A DNA stretch of 64,000 nucleotides from Poindextera sp963706385 (lineage in GTDB: Bacteria > Pseudomonadota > Alphaproteobacteria > Caulobacterales > Caulobacteraceae), in contig OY970153.1 of the NCBI GenBank assembly GCA_963706385.1, positions 310,001-374,000 of the forward strand. The letters run 5' to 3'. The first letter of the stretch is position 1, and each line of letters opens with the position of its first letter. Below are positions 45,000 through 55,067 of this stretch, piece by piece. The translations under genes were made by a program, and so were the position numbers. The notes below the pieces were generated by a model. That model worked only from the letters and a program-made list of their open reading frames with translations. It ran no database searches and had not been told where the DNA came from.

Positions 45000-46916
45000 C
45001 TACACCACCCCGCGCCGGGTCAGGTCGGCGATCACCGCCTCGGCGGCGGCTTCCGAGCTCAGGGCGGCGGTGACCAGCGTCAGCTCGGCGTGCTCGGGGT
45101 CCTCGTAGGGCGAGGAGACGCCGGTGAAGTTGGCGATCTTGCCGTCCAGCGCCTTGGCGTAGAGCCCCTTGGGGTCTCGCTTGATGCAGTCCGCCAGCGG
45201 GGTGTCGACGAACACCTCCAGGAACTCGCCCTCGGCGAACAGCTCGCGCACCATCCGCCGCTCGGCGCGGAACGGCGAGATGAACGAGCACAGCACGATC
45301 ACCCCGGATTCGACGAACAGCTTGGCCACCTCGCCCACGCGGCGGATGTTCTCCACCCGGTCGGCGTCGGAAAAGCCCAGGTCGCGGTTCAGCCCGTGGC
45401 GCACGTTGTCGCCGTCCAGCAGGAAGGTGCGCACGCCGCGCTCGTGCAGCCGCCGCTCGACCAGGTTGGCGATGGTCGACTTGCCCGAGCCTGAGAGGCC
45501 CGTGAACCACAGCGCCGCCGGCTTGTGGCCGTTCAGCCGCTCGTGGTCGGCCCGGGTGACCAGCAGCGCCTGCAGATGGATGTTGGCGGCGCGCCGCAGG
45601 CCGAACTCGATCATCCCCGCGCCGACCGTGGCGTTGGAGTAGCGGTCGATCAGGATGAAGGCGCCGGTCTCGCGGTTCTCGGCATAGGCGTCGAACGCCA
45701 CCGGCGAGGCGGCCGACAGGTTGCACTCGCCGATCTCGTTCAGCGACAGGGTGCGCGCGGCCAGGTGTTCGAGGGTGTCGACGTCGACCTTGTGCTTGAG
45801 CGCGGTGATCTTGACCGGCACGTAGCGCGCGCCGATCCGCATCAGATAGGGCCGGCCGGGCAGCATGGGCTCGTCGCCCATCCAGATCACATGGGCGGCG
45901 AACTGATCGGCCACCTCGGGCCGCGCGGTCGGTGGGACCAGAAGATCGCCGCGGGCGATATCGACCTCGTCGCTCAGCGTCAGGGTCACCGCCTGGCCGG
46001 CGTGGGCCTCGTCCAGGTCGCCGTCATAGGTGACGATGCGCGCCACCGCGCTCTGGCGGCCGGAGGCGGCGACGGTCACCGCATCGCCGGGCCGGATCAC
46101 GCCGGAGGCGATGGTGCCGGAAAAGCCGCGGAAATCCAGGTTCGGCCGGTTGACCCACTGGACCGGAAAGCGGAACGGCTTGCCGGCCGCGTCGCTCTCG
46201 ACGTCGATCGTCTCCAGATGCTCCAACAGCGTCGGGCCGGAATACCAGGGCGTCTTGTCCGAACGCAGGGTGACGTTGTCGCCGTGTCGGGCCGACATCG
46301 GCACCGCGGTGATGTCGGCGAATCCCAGGGGCTTGGCGAAGGCGGCGTAGTCGGCGACGATCTGGTCGAACACCGGCTCGTCGTAGCCGATCAGGTCGAT
46401 CTTGTTCACCGCCAGCACCAGATGGCGCACGCCCAGCAGCGAGCAGATGTAGCTGTGCCGCTTGGTCTGGGTCAGCACCCCCTTGCGCGCGTCGATCAGG
46501 ATCACCGCCAGGTCGGCGTTGGACGCGCCGGTGGCCATGTTGCGGGTGTACTGCTCGTGGCCGGGGGTGTCGGCGACGATGAAGGCGCGCCTGTCGGTGG
46601 TGAAGAAGCGGTAGGCGACGTCGATGGTGATGCCTTGCTGGCGCTCGGCCTCCAGTCCGTCGACCAGCAGCGCCAGGTCGAGGTCCTCGCCGGTGGTGCC
46701 GTGGCGCAGGCTGTCGCGTTCGAGCGCGGCCAGGTGATCGTCCAGGATCAGCTTGGAATCATAGAGCAGCCGGCCGATCAGGGTCGACTTGCCGTCGTCC
46801 ACCGACCCGCAGGTCAAAAACCGCAGCAGGCTCTTCTGGGCGCCCAGCGCCGGCGCCGCGGCGGCGGTCTGGGCGGCCGGGTCCGCCGGCTTGTCGTGAA
46901 GTTGCGCGCCGTCCAT
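45000..46916 (-). CDS. cysN: Bifunctional sulfate adenylyltransferase large subunit / APS kinase
   Basis: A 638-residue fusion (CysNC). The N-terminal GTPase half (about 30-450) has GSVDDGKST, DTPGHEQYTRN and the NKID box (VNKIDLI), and powers ATP sulfurylase. The C-terminal half (about 460-638) is an APS kinase with its own P-loop GLSGSGKST, DGDNVRHGLNRDLGFS and FISPFRAERRMV. Together with CysD it makes APS and then PAPS from sulfate. The start ATG overlaps the cysD stop by one base (TGATG). Confidence 0.95.
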   Translation of the reverse strand: MDGAQLHDKPADPAAQTAAAAPALGAQKSLLRFLTCGSVDDGKSTLIGRLLYDSKLILDDHLAALERDSLRHGTTGEDLDLALLVDGLEAERQQGITIDVAYRFFTTDRRAFIVADTPGHEQYTRNMATGASNADLAVILIDARKGVLTQTKRHSYICSLLGVRHLVLAVNKIDLIGYDEPVFDQIVADYAAFAKPLGFADITAVPMSARHGDNVTLRSDKTPWYSGPTLLEHLETIDVESDAAGKPFRFPVQWVNRPNLDFRGFSGTIASGVIRPGDAVTVAASGRQSAVARIVTYDGDLDEAHAGQAVTLTLSDEVDIARGDLLVPPTARPEVADQFAAHVIWMGDEPMLPGRPYLMRIGARYVPVKITALKHKVDVDTLEHLAARTLSLNEIGECNLSAASPVAFDAYAENRETGAFILIDRYSNATVGAGMIEFGLRRAANIHLQALLVTRADHERLNGHKPAALWFTGLSGSGKSTIANLVERRLHERGVRTFLLDGDNVRHGLNRDLGFSDADRVENIRRVGEVAKLFVESGVIVLCSFISPFRAERRMVRELFAEGEFLEVFVDTPLADCIKRDPKGLYAKALDGKIANFTGVSSPYEDPEHAELTLVTAALSSEAAAEAVIADLTRRGVV

Positions 46917-47860
46917 CAGAAATACCCCTCGCGCTTCTTCTTCTCCATCGAGGCGGCCTCGTCGACGTCGATCAGCCGGCCCTGGCGCTCCGACGTGCGG
47001 GTCGCGCGCATCTCGCCGATGATGTCGTCCAGGCTGGCCGCGCGGCTTTCCACCGCCGCGCTCAGCGGATAGTCGCCCAGCGAGCGGAAGCGCACCCACC
47101 GGGTCTGTTCGACCTCGCCGGGCAGCAGCGGCATCCGCTCGTCGTCGCGCATGATCAGCATCCCGTCCCGCTCGATCACCGGCCGGGGCGCGGCGAAATA
47201 GAGCGGCACCACGGCGATGGCCTCGGCGCGGGTGTATTCCCAGATGTCGAGCTCGGTCCAGTTGGACAGGGGAAAGACCCGGATGGTCTCGCCCTTGTTG
47301 ACCCGGGTGTTGTACAGCCGCCAGAGCTCGGGCCGCTGGTTGCGTGGGTCCCAGACGTGGCCGGCCGAGCGGAACGAGAAGATCCGCTCCTTGGCCCGGC
47401 TCTTCTCCTCGTCGCGCCGCGCGCCGCCGAAGGCCGCGTCGAAGCCGTACTTGTCCAGCGCCTGCTTCAGCCCCTCGGTCTTCATCACCTGGGTGTGCAG
47501 CGACGAGCCGGAGGCGATGGGGTCGATCCCCCGCGTCAGGCCTTCCTCGTTGACGTGGACCAGCAGCTTGACGCCGTACCGCTCGGCGATGGTGTCGCGG
47601 TGGCGGATCATGTCCTGGAACTTCCAGGTCGTGTCGACGTGCAGCAGCGGAAACGGCGGCTTGGAGGGAAAGAAGGCCTTGGCCGCCAGGTGCAGCATCA
47701 CCCCGGAGTCCTTGCCGATCGAATACAGCATGACCGGGTTCTCGAACGCCGCGGCGACCTCGCGGATGATCTCGATCGACTCCGATTCCAGCCGTTTGAG
47801 ATGGTCTGACAGCGGACGGCGCGCATCGCCGGTCGTCTGGGACTGGGCGGGCAGGGACAT
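46916..47860 (-). CDS. cysD: Sulfate adenylyltransferase small subunit
   Basis: A 314-residue ATP pyrophosphatase-type enzyme that adenylates sulfate, working in a heterodimer with CysN. The PP-loop is VMLYSIGKDSGVMLHLA (about residues 42-58). Further signatures are PFPLLHVDTTWKFQDMI and DAAFGGARRDEEKSRAKERIFSFR. It is the first gene of cysD-cysNC. About 130 bases separate it from the upstream histidine kinase gene on the same strand. The product feeds sulfide toward cysteine and, through MetY, methionine. Confidence 0.95.
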   Translation of the reverse strand: MSLPAQSQTTGDARRPLSDHLKRLESESIEIIREVAAAFENPVMLYSIGKDSGVMLHLAAKAFFPSKPPFPLLHVDTTWKFQDMIRHRDTIAERYGVKLLVHVNEEGLTRGIDPIASGSSLHTQVMKTEGLKQALDKYGFDAAFGGARRDEEKSRAKERIFSFRSAGHVWDPRNQRPELWRLYNTRVNKGETIRVFPLSNWTELDIWEYTRAEAIAVVPLYFAAPRPVIERDGMLIMRDDERMPLLPGEVEQTRWVRFRSLGDYPLSAAVESRAASLDDIIGEMRATRTSERQGRLIDVDEAASMEKKKREGYF

Positions 47861-47991
47861 CGACTAACAACTCCAGCCCGGAAAGGGCGCGCGCCGGAAC
47901 ACTGCAGCATACCGCCCGACGCTCGACAAAGCAGCGTATCTTATCTGGCTTCTGCGACAGAGATGCTAAACACCCGCCGCCGGCTCGGCGA

Positions 47992-49347
47992 TTAGATCGG
48001 CAGCCTGACGCGCGCGATCAAGCCCTCGCCGGGCCTTCCGTCCAGGCTGGCCTCGCCGCCGTGCGCGCGCGCGATCGAGCGCGCCACCGCCAGACCCAGG
48101 CCGATCCCGCCGGTCTCGCGCGAGCGGGACGTCTCGCGCCGATAGAACGGCTCGAACACCCGCTCCCGCTCCGCCTCGGGCACGCCGGGACCCTGGTCCT
48201 CGATCTCGACGACGGCGAACGCCCCGTCGGGGAACACCCGCACCCGCGCCCGCGCGCCGAACTTCACCGCATTGTCCAAAAGGTTGTTGAACAGCCGCCG
48301 CAGCGCCAGCGGATCGCCCTCCAGCACCACCCGCTCGGCCCGCTCGACCGTCACGTCCAGGCCGGTCTCGCTCAGGTCGTCGGCCAGGCTCTCCAGCAGC
48401 GACGACAGCTCCAGCTTGGTGCGCTGGGCCGGATGGGTCGCGTCGCGCACGAAGTCGAGGGCGCCGGTCACCATCGCCTCCATCTCGGCGATGTCCGCCG
48501 CCATCCTGGCGCGCAGATCGTCGGGCGCGGACTCCGCGCGGAACCGCAGCCGGGTCAGGGGCGTTCGCAGGTCGTGGGCGATGGCGCCGACCATGGCGGT
48601 GCGGTCCTCGACATAGCGCGCGAGCCGGTCCTGCATGTCGTTGAAGGCCCGCACCGCGATGGCCACCTCGGCCGGGCCGCGGATCGCCAGCGGCGGCGCG
48701 CCCGGATCGCGCCCCAGCCGTTCGGCCGCGCTGGCGAACTGGGCGATGGGCGAAGCCAGCCGCCGCGCCAGAAGATAGGCGATCGGCGCCACCGCCAGAA
48801 TGGTCAGCACGAAACCCAGGATGATCCGTTGCTGCCACGGGTTCGGCGCCAGGGTCGGCTTCGGCTCGGCGATCAGCCATTGCCCGTCGGAACGGCGCAG
48901 GGCGACCTGGAACGGCGCGATCAGGAAATGCTCCTCGCTCGGCCGTCCGCCCCTGGCCATCTCCTGGCGCACCAGCCGGATCACCCGGCGGTCCGGGAAC
49001 CGGCCGAATTTCGCGCTGATCAGCACCTGGTCGGGCGCGACGCCGAGCGCCTGGACCAGCTCGGCCCGCAGCGAGCGAGGCCCGCCGCCCGGAAAGCCGT
49101 TCAACGCCCCGACGGGCGGCGACGCGGCCAGATGCACGATCAGCGGACGGCGGTCGCCGGTGGCGGCGCCCGGGCCGGCCTTCAGCACCCGCGCGATCTC
49201 GCTCACCCGGTAGAAGTCCGGCATCGGCGGCGGCAGGGAGAGGATGACGGCCAGGTTGATGGCGATCGCGCCGGCCAGGGTGAGCACCACCAGCCCGAGA
49301 AGCTGCGCGAACAGGGTCGCCGTCGGCGGCCCGCGCGTCGCGATCAT
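47992..49347 (-). CDS. Two-component sensor histidine kinase (EnvZ type)
   Basis: A 451-residue inner-membrane kinase. Helix 1 spans residues 11-36, a periplasmic domain about 37-172, and helix 2 about 174-196, followed by HAMP. Phospho-acceptor H258 lies in AIAHDLRTPLTRLRF. The ATPase domain has NNLLDNAVKFG, EDQGPGVPE and GGIGLGLAVARSI. The stimulus is unknown. Its start overlaps the response regulator gene by 4 bases, so the two form a cognate pair. Confidence 0.92.
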   Translation of the reverse strand: MIATRGPPTATLFAQLLGLVVLTLAGAIAINLAVILSLPPPMPDFYRVSEIARVLKAGPGAATGDRRPLIVHLAASPPVGALNGFPGGGPRSLRAELVQALGVAPDQVLISAKFGRFPDRRVIRLVRQEMARGGRPSEEHFLIAPFQVALRRSDGQWLIAEPKPTLAPNPWQQRIILGFVLTILAVAPIAYLLARRLASPIAQFASAAERLGRDPGAPPLAIRGPAEVAIAVRAFNDMQDRLARYVEDRTAMVGAIAHDLRTPLTRLRFRAESAPDDLRARMAADIAEMEAMVTGALDFVRDATHPAQRTKLELSSLLESLADDLSETGLDVTVERAERVVLEGDPLALRRLFNNLLDNAVKFGARARVRVFPDGAFAVVEIEDQGPGVPEAERERVFEPFYRRETSRSRETGGIGLGLAVARSIARAHGGEASLDGRPGEGLIARVRLPI

Positions 49348-50099
49348 GCGCGCTGGACCTTGGCGGTGAACATGTAGCCCTCGTTGCGCACGGTGCGGAT
49401 CAGCTCCTGGCCGCCCGAACCGTCGTCCAGCTTCTTGCGCAGCCGGCTGACCTGGACGTCGATCGCGCGGTCGTAGGCTTCGGTGTCCGGCCCGCGCGCC
49501 AGGTCCAGGAGCCGATCGCGGGTCAGCACCCGCTGGGGCCGCTCGACGAAGGCGCGCAGCATCGAGAACTCGCCGCCCGACAGATTGACCACCACGCCCT
49601 GGGGCGAGCGCAGTTCGCGGCGCACCAGATCCAGCCGCCAGCCGGCGAATTCGCAGGTCGCGCCGATCGGCCCGTCGCCGGTCCGCGGCTCGTTGCGGCG
49701 GCGCAGCACCGCGCGGATCCGGGCCAGCAGTTCGCGCGGATTGCAGGGCTTGGGCAGATAGTCGTCCGCGCCCAGCTCCAGCCCGATGATCCGGTCGGTC
49801 TCCTCGCCCATCGCGCTCAGCATGATCACCGGCGGGCCGCCCGATCCGGAGAGCCGCCGGCAGATCGCCAGGCCGTCCTCGCCAGGCAGCATCACGTCCA
49901 GCACGATCAGGTCGATCTGACCTCGGCCGAGGATATGCTCCATCTGCGATCCGTTGGCGGCGGTCTGCACCCGATAGCCGTGGCGGCCGAGAAACTCAGA
50001 GACCACGTCGCGGATGCCTGGATCGTCGTCGACCATCAGGATGCTGTGGCCGGGGCTCGGTTCGGCTCGCGTCGCGTCGAGGCTCACGTCGGCGTTCAT
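49344..50099 (-). CDS. OmpR-family response regulator
   Basis: A 251-residue regulator. The receiver domain (about 18-132) has the acidic pocket VDDD, phospho-acceptor D68 in LIVLDVMLPG, and the switch lysine in LPKPCNPRELL. The winged-helix DNA-binding domain covers the last 100 residues (VNLSGGEFSMLRAFVERPQRVLTRDRLL, RAIDVQVSRLRKKLDDG). It is expressed with the kinase that overlaps its 3' end. Target genes are not evident; the adjacent cysD operon is on the same strand but has its own spacer. Confidence 0.93.
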   Translation of the reverse strand: MNADVSLDATRAEPSPGHSILMVDDDPGIRDVVSEFLGRHGYRVQTAANGSQMEHILGRGQIDLIVLDVMLPGEDGLAICRRLSGSGGPPVIMLSAMGEETDRIIGLELGADDYLPKPCNPRELLARIRAVLRRRNEPRTGDGPIGATCEFAGWRLDLVRRELRSPQGVVVNLSGGEFSMLRAFVERPQRVLTRDRLLDLARGPDTEAYDRAIDVQVSRLRKKLDDGSGGQELIRTVRNEGYMFTAKVQRA

Positions 50100-50155
50100 C
50101 GCTCCATTATCTCAAATGTCGGCGGCCAGGCGATTTCAGGCCGGAAATCCCGGCC

Positions 50156-50845
50156 TCAGGCCTCCATCGTCCGCATCGTCTCGACCGCCTCGTCCGAGAC
50201 GAAGGGGTTGAGCCGGCGCTCGACGCCGAAGCTGGACATCGGCCCGTGGCCGGGCACGAAGCGCACGTCATCGCCCAGCGGCCAGAGCTTGCCGGTGATC
50301 GAGGCGATCAGCTGGTTGTGGTCGCCGAGCGGCAGGTCGGTGCGCCCGACCGAGCCCTGGAACAAGACGTCGCCAACCTGGGCGAAGCGCGCCTGGCGGT
50401 GGAAGAACACCACGTGGCCGGGCGTGTGGCCGGGGCAGTGCAGCACCTCGAACTCGGTCTCGCCCAGGCTCACCACATCGCCGTCGTCCAGCCAGCGGTC
50501 CGGGGTGAAGGCGCGCGCGTCCGGCATGCCATAACGCTGGCCGCTCTCGGCGATGCGGTCGATCCAGAACTGGTCGGCCCGGTGCGGACCCTCGATCGGC
50601 GCTGCGGTCGCGTCCTTCAGCGCCGCCACGCCGCCGGCGTGGTCCATATGGCCGTGGGTGACCCAGATCTTCTCCAGCGTCAGCCCCTGGTCGTCGATGG
50701 CGCGCAACAGCCGCTCGACCTCGCCGCCCGGATCGATCACCGCGGCCTTCATCGTCTTGACGCACCAGACGATGGTGCAGTTCTGCTGCAACGGCGTGAC
50801 CGGCGCGATCACGGCCTTGATCGGGAGACTTTCGGGCTGCGTCAT
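50156..50845 (-). CDS. MBL-fold metallo-hydrolase (glyoxalase II-like)
   Basis: A 229-residue metallo-beta-lactamase-fold hydrolase. The metal motif is THGHMDHAGG (near residue 65), with further ligands in LHCPGHTPGHVVFF, VGDVLFQGSVGRTDL and FVPGHGPMSSFG. It resembles the GloB-like YcbL group that hydrolyses thioesters such as S-lactoylglutathione; the substrate is not certain. I chose the ATG at 50845 because the domain begins close after it. It is divergent from the permease gene. Confidence 0.88.
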   Translation of the reverse strand: MTQPESLPIKAVIAPVTPLQQNCTIVWCVKTMKAAVIDPGGEVERLLRAIDDQGLTLEKIWVTHGHMDHAGGVAALKDATAAPIEGPHRADQFWIDRIAESGQRYGMPDARAFTPDRWLDDGDVVSLGETEFEVLHCPGHTPGHVVFFHRQARFAQVGDVLFQGSVGRTDLPLGDHNQLIASITGKLWPLGDDVRFVPGHGPMSSFGVERRLNPFVSDEAVETMRTMEA

Positions 50846-50981
50846 GGACTTTAGAATAGGGGCTCGGCGGACGAACGCAAAGTCCGGCGGCCGGCCAACG
50901 CTTGATTGCCGCGCGCCGATCCGGCGGCTAGCGTGCCGCGGGGTCGGGTCGGGCCGAGTCACGCGGGGGTGGGAAGACCAG

Positions 50982-52574
50982 ATGGCCAACGGCGCGGGCA
51001 TGGGGCGCATTTTTCGGCGCAAGACGGTGGAGCAGATCCACGCCGACCATGAGCATGGCGAGCTGAAGCGCTCGCTGGGCGCGCTCAACCTGGTGCTGCT
51101 CGGGATCGGCTGCATCATCGGCACCGGCATCTTCGTGCTAACCGGCCACGCCGCCGCCGAGTGGGCCGGCCCCGGCATCATGATCTCCTTCGTGATCACC
51201 GGCACGCTCTGCGCCTTCGTCGCCCTGTGCTACGCCGAGCTGGCCTCGGCCCTGCCGGTGTCGGGCTCGGCCTATTCCTACAGCTATGCCTCGATGGGCG
51301 AGATTGTCGCCTGGGTGATGGGCCTGCTGATGCTTCTGGAGTACGGGCTGGCGGCCTCGACGGTGGCCGTGGGCTGGTCGGGCTATTTCGCCAGCCTGCT
51401 GCACGATCTGCACATCGTCATTCCCCCGACCCTGACCGCGGCGCCCGGCGTGGCGGTGACGGACTCCGCCGGGGTGGTGGTCGCCCACGGGGTGATGAAC
51501 CTGCCGGCGATCCTGGCGATCGGGGCGGTGACCGGGCTTTTGGTGCTCGGCATCTCGGAATCGGCGACGGTCAACAACATCGTGGTGTTCATCAAGCTGA
51601 CGGTGGTCATCGCCTTCATCATCATCGGCGCGCGCTTCGTGCATCCGGGGAACTGGCATCCGCTGATCCCGGCCCAGATTCCGGCCCCGCCGGCGGGCAC
51701 GCCGATGGACATCTGGCATCAGGTCGGCCGCGCCCTTCGCGACGTGATCCTCGGGGCCAAGACCTCCCGCTACGGCCTCAGCGGCGTGATCCATGGCGCG
51801 GCGATCATCTTCTTCGCCTACGTCGGGTTCGAGGCGGTGTCGACCGCCGGCGCCGAGGCGCGAGACCCCGGCCGGGACATGCCGATCGGCATCCTCGGCG
51901 CCCTGGTGATCTGCACCGTGCTCTACATCGCCACCTCGGCGGTGCTGGTCGGCATCGTGCCCTACGCCTCGCTGGACAATCCGGCCCCGATCGCCACCGC
52001 GGTCAACCAGATCGGCATGCCCTGGTTCGCCATCCTGGTGAAGATCGGCGCCATCGCCGGCCTGTCCAGCGTGATGCTGGTGCTGCTCTACGGCCAGACC
52101 CGGGTGTTCTACACCATGTCCCGCGACGGGCTGCTGCCGTCCCAACTGGCGGTGGTGCACCCGCGGTTCAAGACGCCCTGGGTCAACACCATCCTGGTCG
52201 GGCTGGCCGCGGCGGGCTTCGCCGGCTTCATGTCGCTCGACCAGCTCTCCGACCTGACCAATGTCGGCTCGCTGACCGCCTTCGCCATCGTCTGCATCAC
52301 CGTGCTCTACCTGCGCGTCTCCCATCCGGAGATGGCGCGGCCGTTCCGCACGCCGCTGTTTCCGCTCACGCCGGTCTTGGGCGCGCTGATGTGCCTGTTT
52401 TTGCTGATGAGCCTGATGGCCACCCCCACGACCCGCAATTTCTTCCTGGTCTATCTGGCGATCGGGATCGTGGTCTATTTCAGCTTCGGCATGTGGAACT
52501 CGAAACTGGGCCGGGGGGTGGTGGTGCTGGGCCACGAGGCCGAGCCGATGGAGCTGCCGCATCCCAGCGACTGA
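50982..52574 (+). CDS. APC-family amino acid permease
   Basis: A 530-residue inner-membrane transporter with about 12-14 helices. It belongs to the cationic amino acid transporter group, with the helix 1 signature GIGCIIGTGIFVLTGHAA. The segment ALCYAELASALPVSGSAYSY and the central FFAYVGFEAVSTAGAEARDPGRDMPIGI are typical. The substrate is probably an amino acid but is not determined. I chose the ATG at 50982 with GGGAAG upstream; the longer frame overlaps the divergent gene. It ends 19 bases before hrpB. Confidence 0.88.
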   Translation: MANGAGMGRIFRRKTVEQIHADHEHGELKRSLGALNLVLLGIGCIIGTGIFVLTGHAAAEWAGPGIMISFVITGTLCAFVALCYAELASALPVSGSAYSYSYASMGEIVAWVMGLLMLLEYGLAASTVAVGWSGYFASLLHDLHIVIPPTLTAAPGVAVTDSAGVVVAHGVMNLPAILAIGAVTGLLVLGISESATVNNIVVFIKLTVVIAFIIIGARFVHPGNWHPLIPAQIPAPPAGTPMDIWHQVGRALRDVILGAKTSRYGLSGVIHGAAIIFFAYVGFEAVSTAGAEARDPGRDMPIGILGALVICTVLYIATSAVLVGIVPYASLDNPAPIATAVNQIGMPWFAILVKIGAIAGLSSVMLVLLYGQTRVFYTMSRDGLLPSQLAVVHPRFKTPWVNTILVGLAAAGFAGFMSLDQLSDLTNVGSLTAFAIVCITVLYLRVSHPEMARPFRTPLFPLTPVLGALMCLFLLMSLMATPTTRNFFLVYLAIGIVVYFSFGMWNSKLGRGVVVLGHEAEPMELPHPSD

Positions 52575-52593
52575 ACCACCGGTCCCGGAGGCC

Positions 52594-55038
52594 GTGCTTC
52601 CCATTCATGAGGCCCTGCCGGCGCTGAAGGCGGCGCTCGCGGCGCGCAATGTCGCGGTGCTGGTCGCTCCGCCCGGCGCGGGCAAGACCACGGTGGTTCC
52701 GCTCGAACTGATCGATCAGCCCTGGGCGGCGGGCGGCAAGCTGATCGTGCTGGAGCCACGGCGTCTGGCCGCCCGCGCCGCCGCCGCGCGGATGGCCGCC
52801 ACGCTAGGCGAGGCCGTCGGCGAGACCGTCGGCTTTCGCGTGCGCATGGCCTCCCGCGTCTCGGCCCGGACCCGCATCGAGGTGGTCACCGAGGGCGTCT
52901 TCACCCGCATGATCCTCGATGATCCGGGCCTGGACGGGGTGGCGGGCGTGCTGTTCGACGAGTTCCACGAGCGCAGCCTGGACGCCGACCTGGGCCTGGC
53001 TTTGGCCCGCGACAGCCAGGGCCTGCTGCGCGAGGACCTGCGGCTGCTGGTCATGTCCGCGACGCTCGACGGGGCCCGGATCGCGCGCCTCTTGGACGAT
53101 GCGCCGGTGATCGAGAGCCACGGCCGCCAGTATCCGGTCGAGACCCGCCACCTCGGCCGCGATCCCCGCGCGCGGCTGGCCGAGCAGGCGGCGCGGGCGG
53201 TGCTGACCGCCCTGGAGCAGACCAGCGGCGGCGTCCTGGTCTTCCTGCCCGGCCAGGGCGAGATCCGCCAGGTCGAACGGCTGCTGGCCGAGCGTTTGCG
53301 CGATCCCAGGGTCGAGATCGCCCCGCTCTATGGCGCCCTCGACATCAAGGATCAGGACCGCGCCATCGCCTCGCCGCCGCCGGGGGTGCGCAAGGTGGTG
53401 CTGGCCACCTCGATCGCCGAGACCAGCCTGACCCTGGAGGGCGTGCGGGTGGTGGTCGATTGCGGCTTCTCGCGCGTGCCCCGTTACGATCCCGCGCGCG
53501 GGCTGACGCGGCTGGAGACGGTGCGGGTCAGCCTGGCCTCGGCCGACCAGCGGCGGGGGCGGGCGGGGCGGACCGAGCCCGGCGTCTGCTATCGGCTGTG
53601 GGACGAGGCGGAAACCCGGTCGCTGGTCCCGTTTTCCCGCCCGGAGATCCTGGAGAGCGACCTGTCGCGGCTGGCGCTCGACCTCGCCCGCTGGGGCGCG
53701 CGGGAGGCCTCGGACCTGGCCTTTCTCGACCCGCCGCCGGCCTCGGCCATGGCCGAGGCGCGGGCGCTGCTGCGCCGCCTGGGCGCGCTGGATGCGGCCG
53801 GCGGCCTGACCGCGCAGGGCCGTTCGATCGCCGAGCTGCCGCTGCCGCCCCGGCTGGCGCACATGGTGCTGGAGGGCGCGCGGGCCGGCGCGGCCGAACG
53901 TGCGGCGCGGCTGGCGGTGCTGATGGGCGAGCCGGGGCTGGGGGGAGGTGACGTCGACCTGCGCGAGCGCCTGCGCCGGCTGGAGCGCGAGGAGGGGCAA
54001 AGGGCCCGCGACGCCCGCGCCCTGGCCGGCCGCTGGGCCCGCGCCGCCGGCGACGGGACGGGCGCCGCCGGCCTCGCCGACGCGGGGCTGCTGCTCGCCG
54101 CCGCCTATCCCGAGCGGATCGCCCGCGCTCGCGGGGCGGCGGGCGAATATCGCCTGGCGAGCGGGCGCGGGGCCTGGCTCGAGCCGACCGACGCCCTAGC
54201 GCGCGAGCCCTGGCTGGCGGTGGGCGAGCTGGGCGGCGGCGAGGCCCGCGACCGCATCCTCTCGGCCATTCCGCTCGACGAGGCGCGGCTGCTTGAGGCC
54301 TTCGCCGGGCAGATCGAGACTTCGGACGAGGTGCAAGCCGACGCGGCTGGCCGGGTCTCGGCCAAGCGCGTGCGGCGGCTCGGCCGCATCGTCATCGACG
54401 AGCGCCGGATCGAGCGGCCGGCGCCGGCGCTGATCGAGCGGGCGCTGCTGGCCCAGGCCCGCGAGCAGGGGATCGCCAGCCTGCCCTGGGGCGAGGCCGC
54501 GGCGCGGCTGCGCGCGCGGATCGCCTTCATGCGGGCGCTGGAGCACGGGGCCTGGCCGGACCTGTCGGACGCCGCGCTGGCCGCTGGCGCCGAGACCTGG
54601 CTCGCGCCGCTGCTGGCCGGCCGCGCCAGCCTGGGCCAGCTCGCCGCCGGCGAGCTCGACGCCGCCCTGCGCGCCCTGATCCCCTGGGATCTGCAACGCC
54701 GGCTGGACGCCGAGGCGCCCGACGCCTGGACCGCGCCCACCGGCACGCGCTGCCTGATCGACTACGCCGCCGAGGGCGGGCCTAGGATCGAGGTTCGGGT
54801 GCAGGAGCTGTTCGGGCTCGGCGTCCATCCGGCCGTCGCCGGCGGCAGGGTTCCGCTGACCCTCTCGCTGCTGTCGCCCGCGCGCCGGCCGATCCAGACC
54901 ACCCGCGACCTGCCCGGCTTCTGGCGCGGCTCCTGGGCCGAGGCGCGCAAAGAGATGCGCGGCCGCTATCCCAAACACCCCTGGCCGGAAGACCCCCTGA
55001 CCGCCCCCCCGACCACGCGCGCCAAGCCGAGGGGGTAG
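52594..55038 (+). CDS. hrpB: ATP-dependent helicase HrpB
   Basis: An 814-residue superfamily 2 DExH helicase. Motif I is APPGAGKTTVVP (residues 29-40), motif Ia is LEPRRLAARAAA, motif II is LFDEFHERSLDADLGLAL, motif III is MSATLDG, motif V is ATSIAETSLTLEGV and motif VI is QRRGRAGRTEPGVCYRL. The helicase-associated and HrpB-specific C-terminal domains fill the rest, and the length fits HrpB (about 810-840). The start is a GTG with GGAGG upstream. Its RNA substrate is unknown. A 9-bp hairpin follows the stop codon. Confidence 0.93.
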   Translation: MLPIHEALPALKAALAARNVAVLVAPPGAGKTTVVPLELIDQPWAAGGKLIVLEPRRLAARAAAARMAATLGEAVGETVGFRVRMASRVSARTRIEVVTEGVFTRMILDDPGLDGVAGVLFDEFHERSLDADLGLALARDSQGLLREDLRLLVMSATLDGARIARLLDDAPVIESHGRQYPVETRHLGRDPRARLAEQAARAVLTALEQTSGGVLVFLPGQGEIRQVERLLAERLRDPRVEIAPLYGALDIKDQDRAIASPPPGVRKVVLATSIAETSLTLEGVRVVVDCGFSRVPRYDPARGLTRLETVRVSLASADQRRGRAGRTEPGVCYRLWDEAETRSLVPFSRPEILESDLSRLALDLARWGAREASDLAFLDPPPASAMAEARALLRRLGALDAAGGLTAQGRSIAELPLPPRLAHMVLEGARAGAAERAARLAVLMGEPGLGGGDVDLRERLRRLEREEGQRARDARALAGRWARAAGDGTGAAGLADAGLLLAAAYPERIARARGAAGEYRLASGRGAWLEPTDALAREPWLAVGELGGGEARDRILSAIPLDEARLLEAFAGQIETSDEVQADAAGRVSAKRVRRLGRIVIDERRIERPAPALIERALLAQAREQGIASLPWGEAAARLRARIAFMRALEHGAWPDLSDAALAAGAETWLAPLLAGRASLGQLAAGELDAALRALIPWDLQRRLDAEAPDAWTAPTGTRCLIDYAAEGGPRIEVRVQELFGLGVHPAVAGGRVPLTLSLLSPARRPIQTTRDLPGFWRGSWAEARKEMRGRYPKHPWPEDPLTAPPTTRAKPRG

Positions 55039-55067
55039 GGCGAAATTGAATGGGCTGGACGCCAAAC

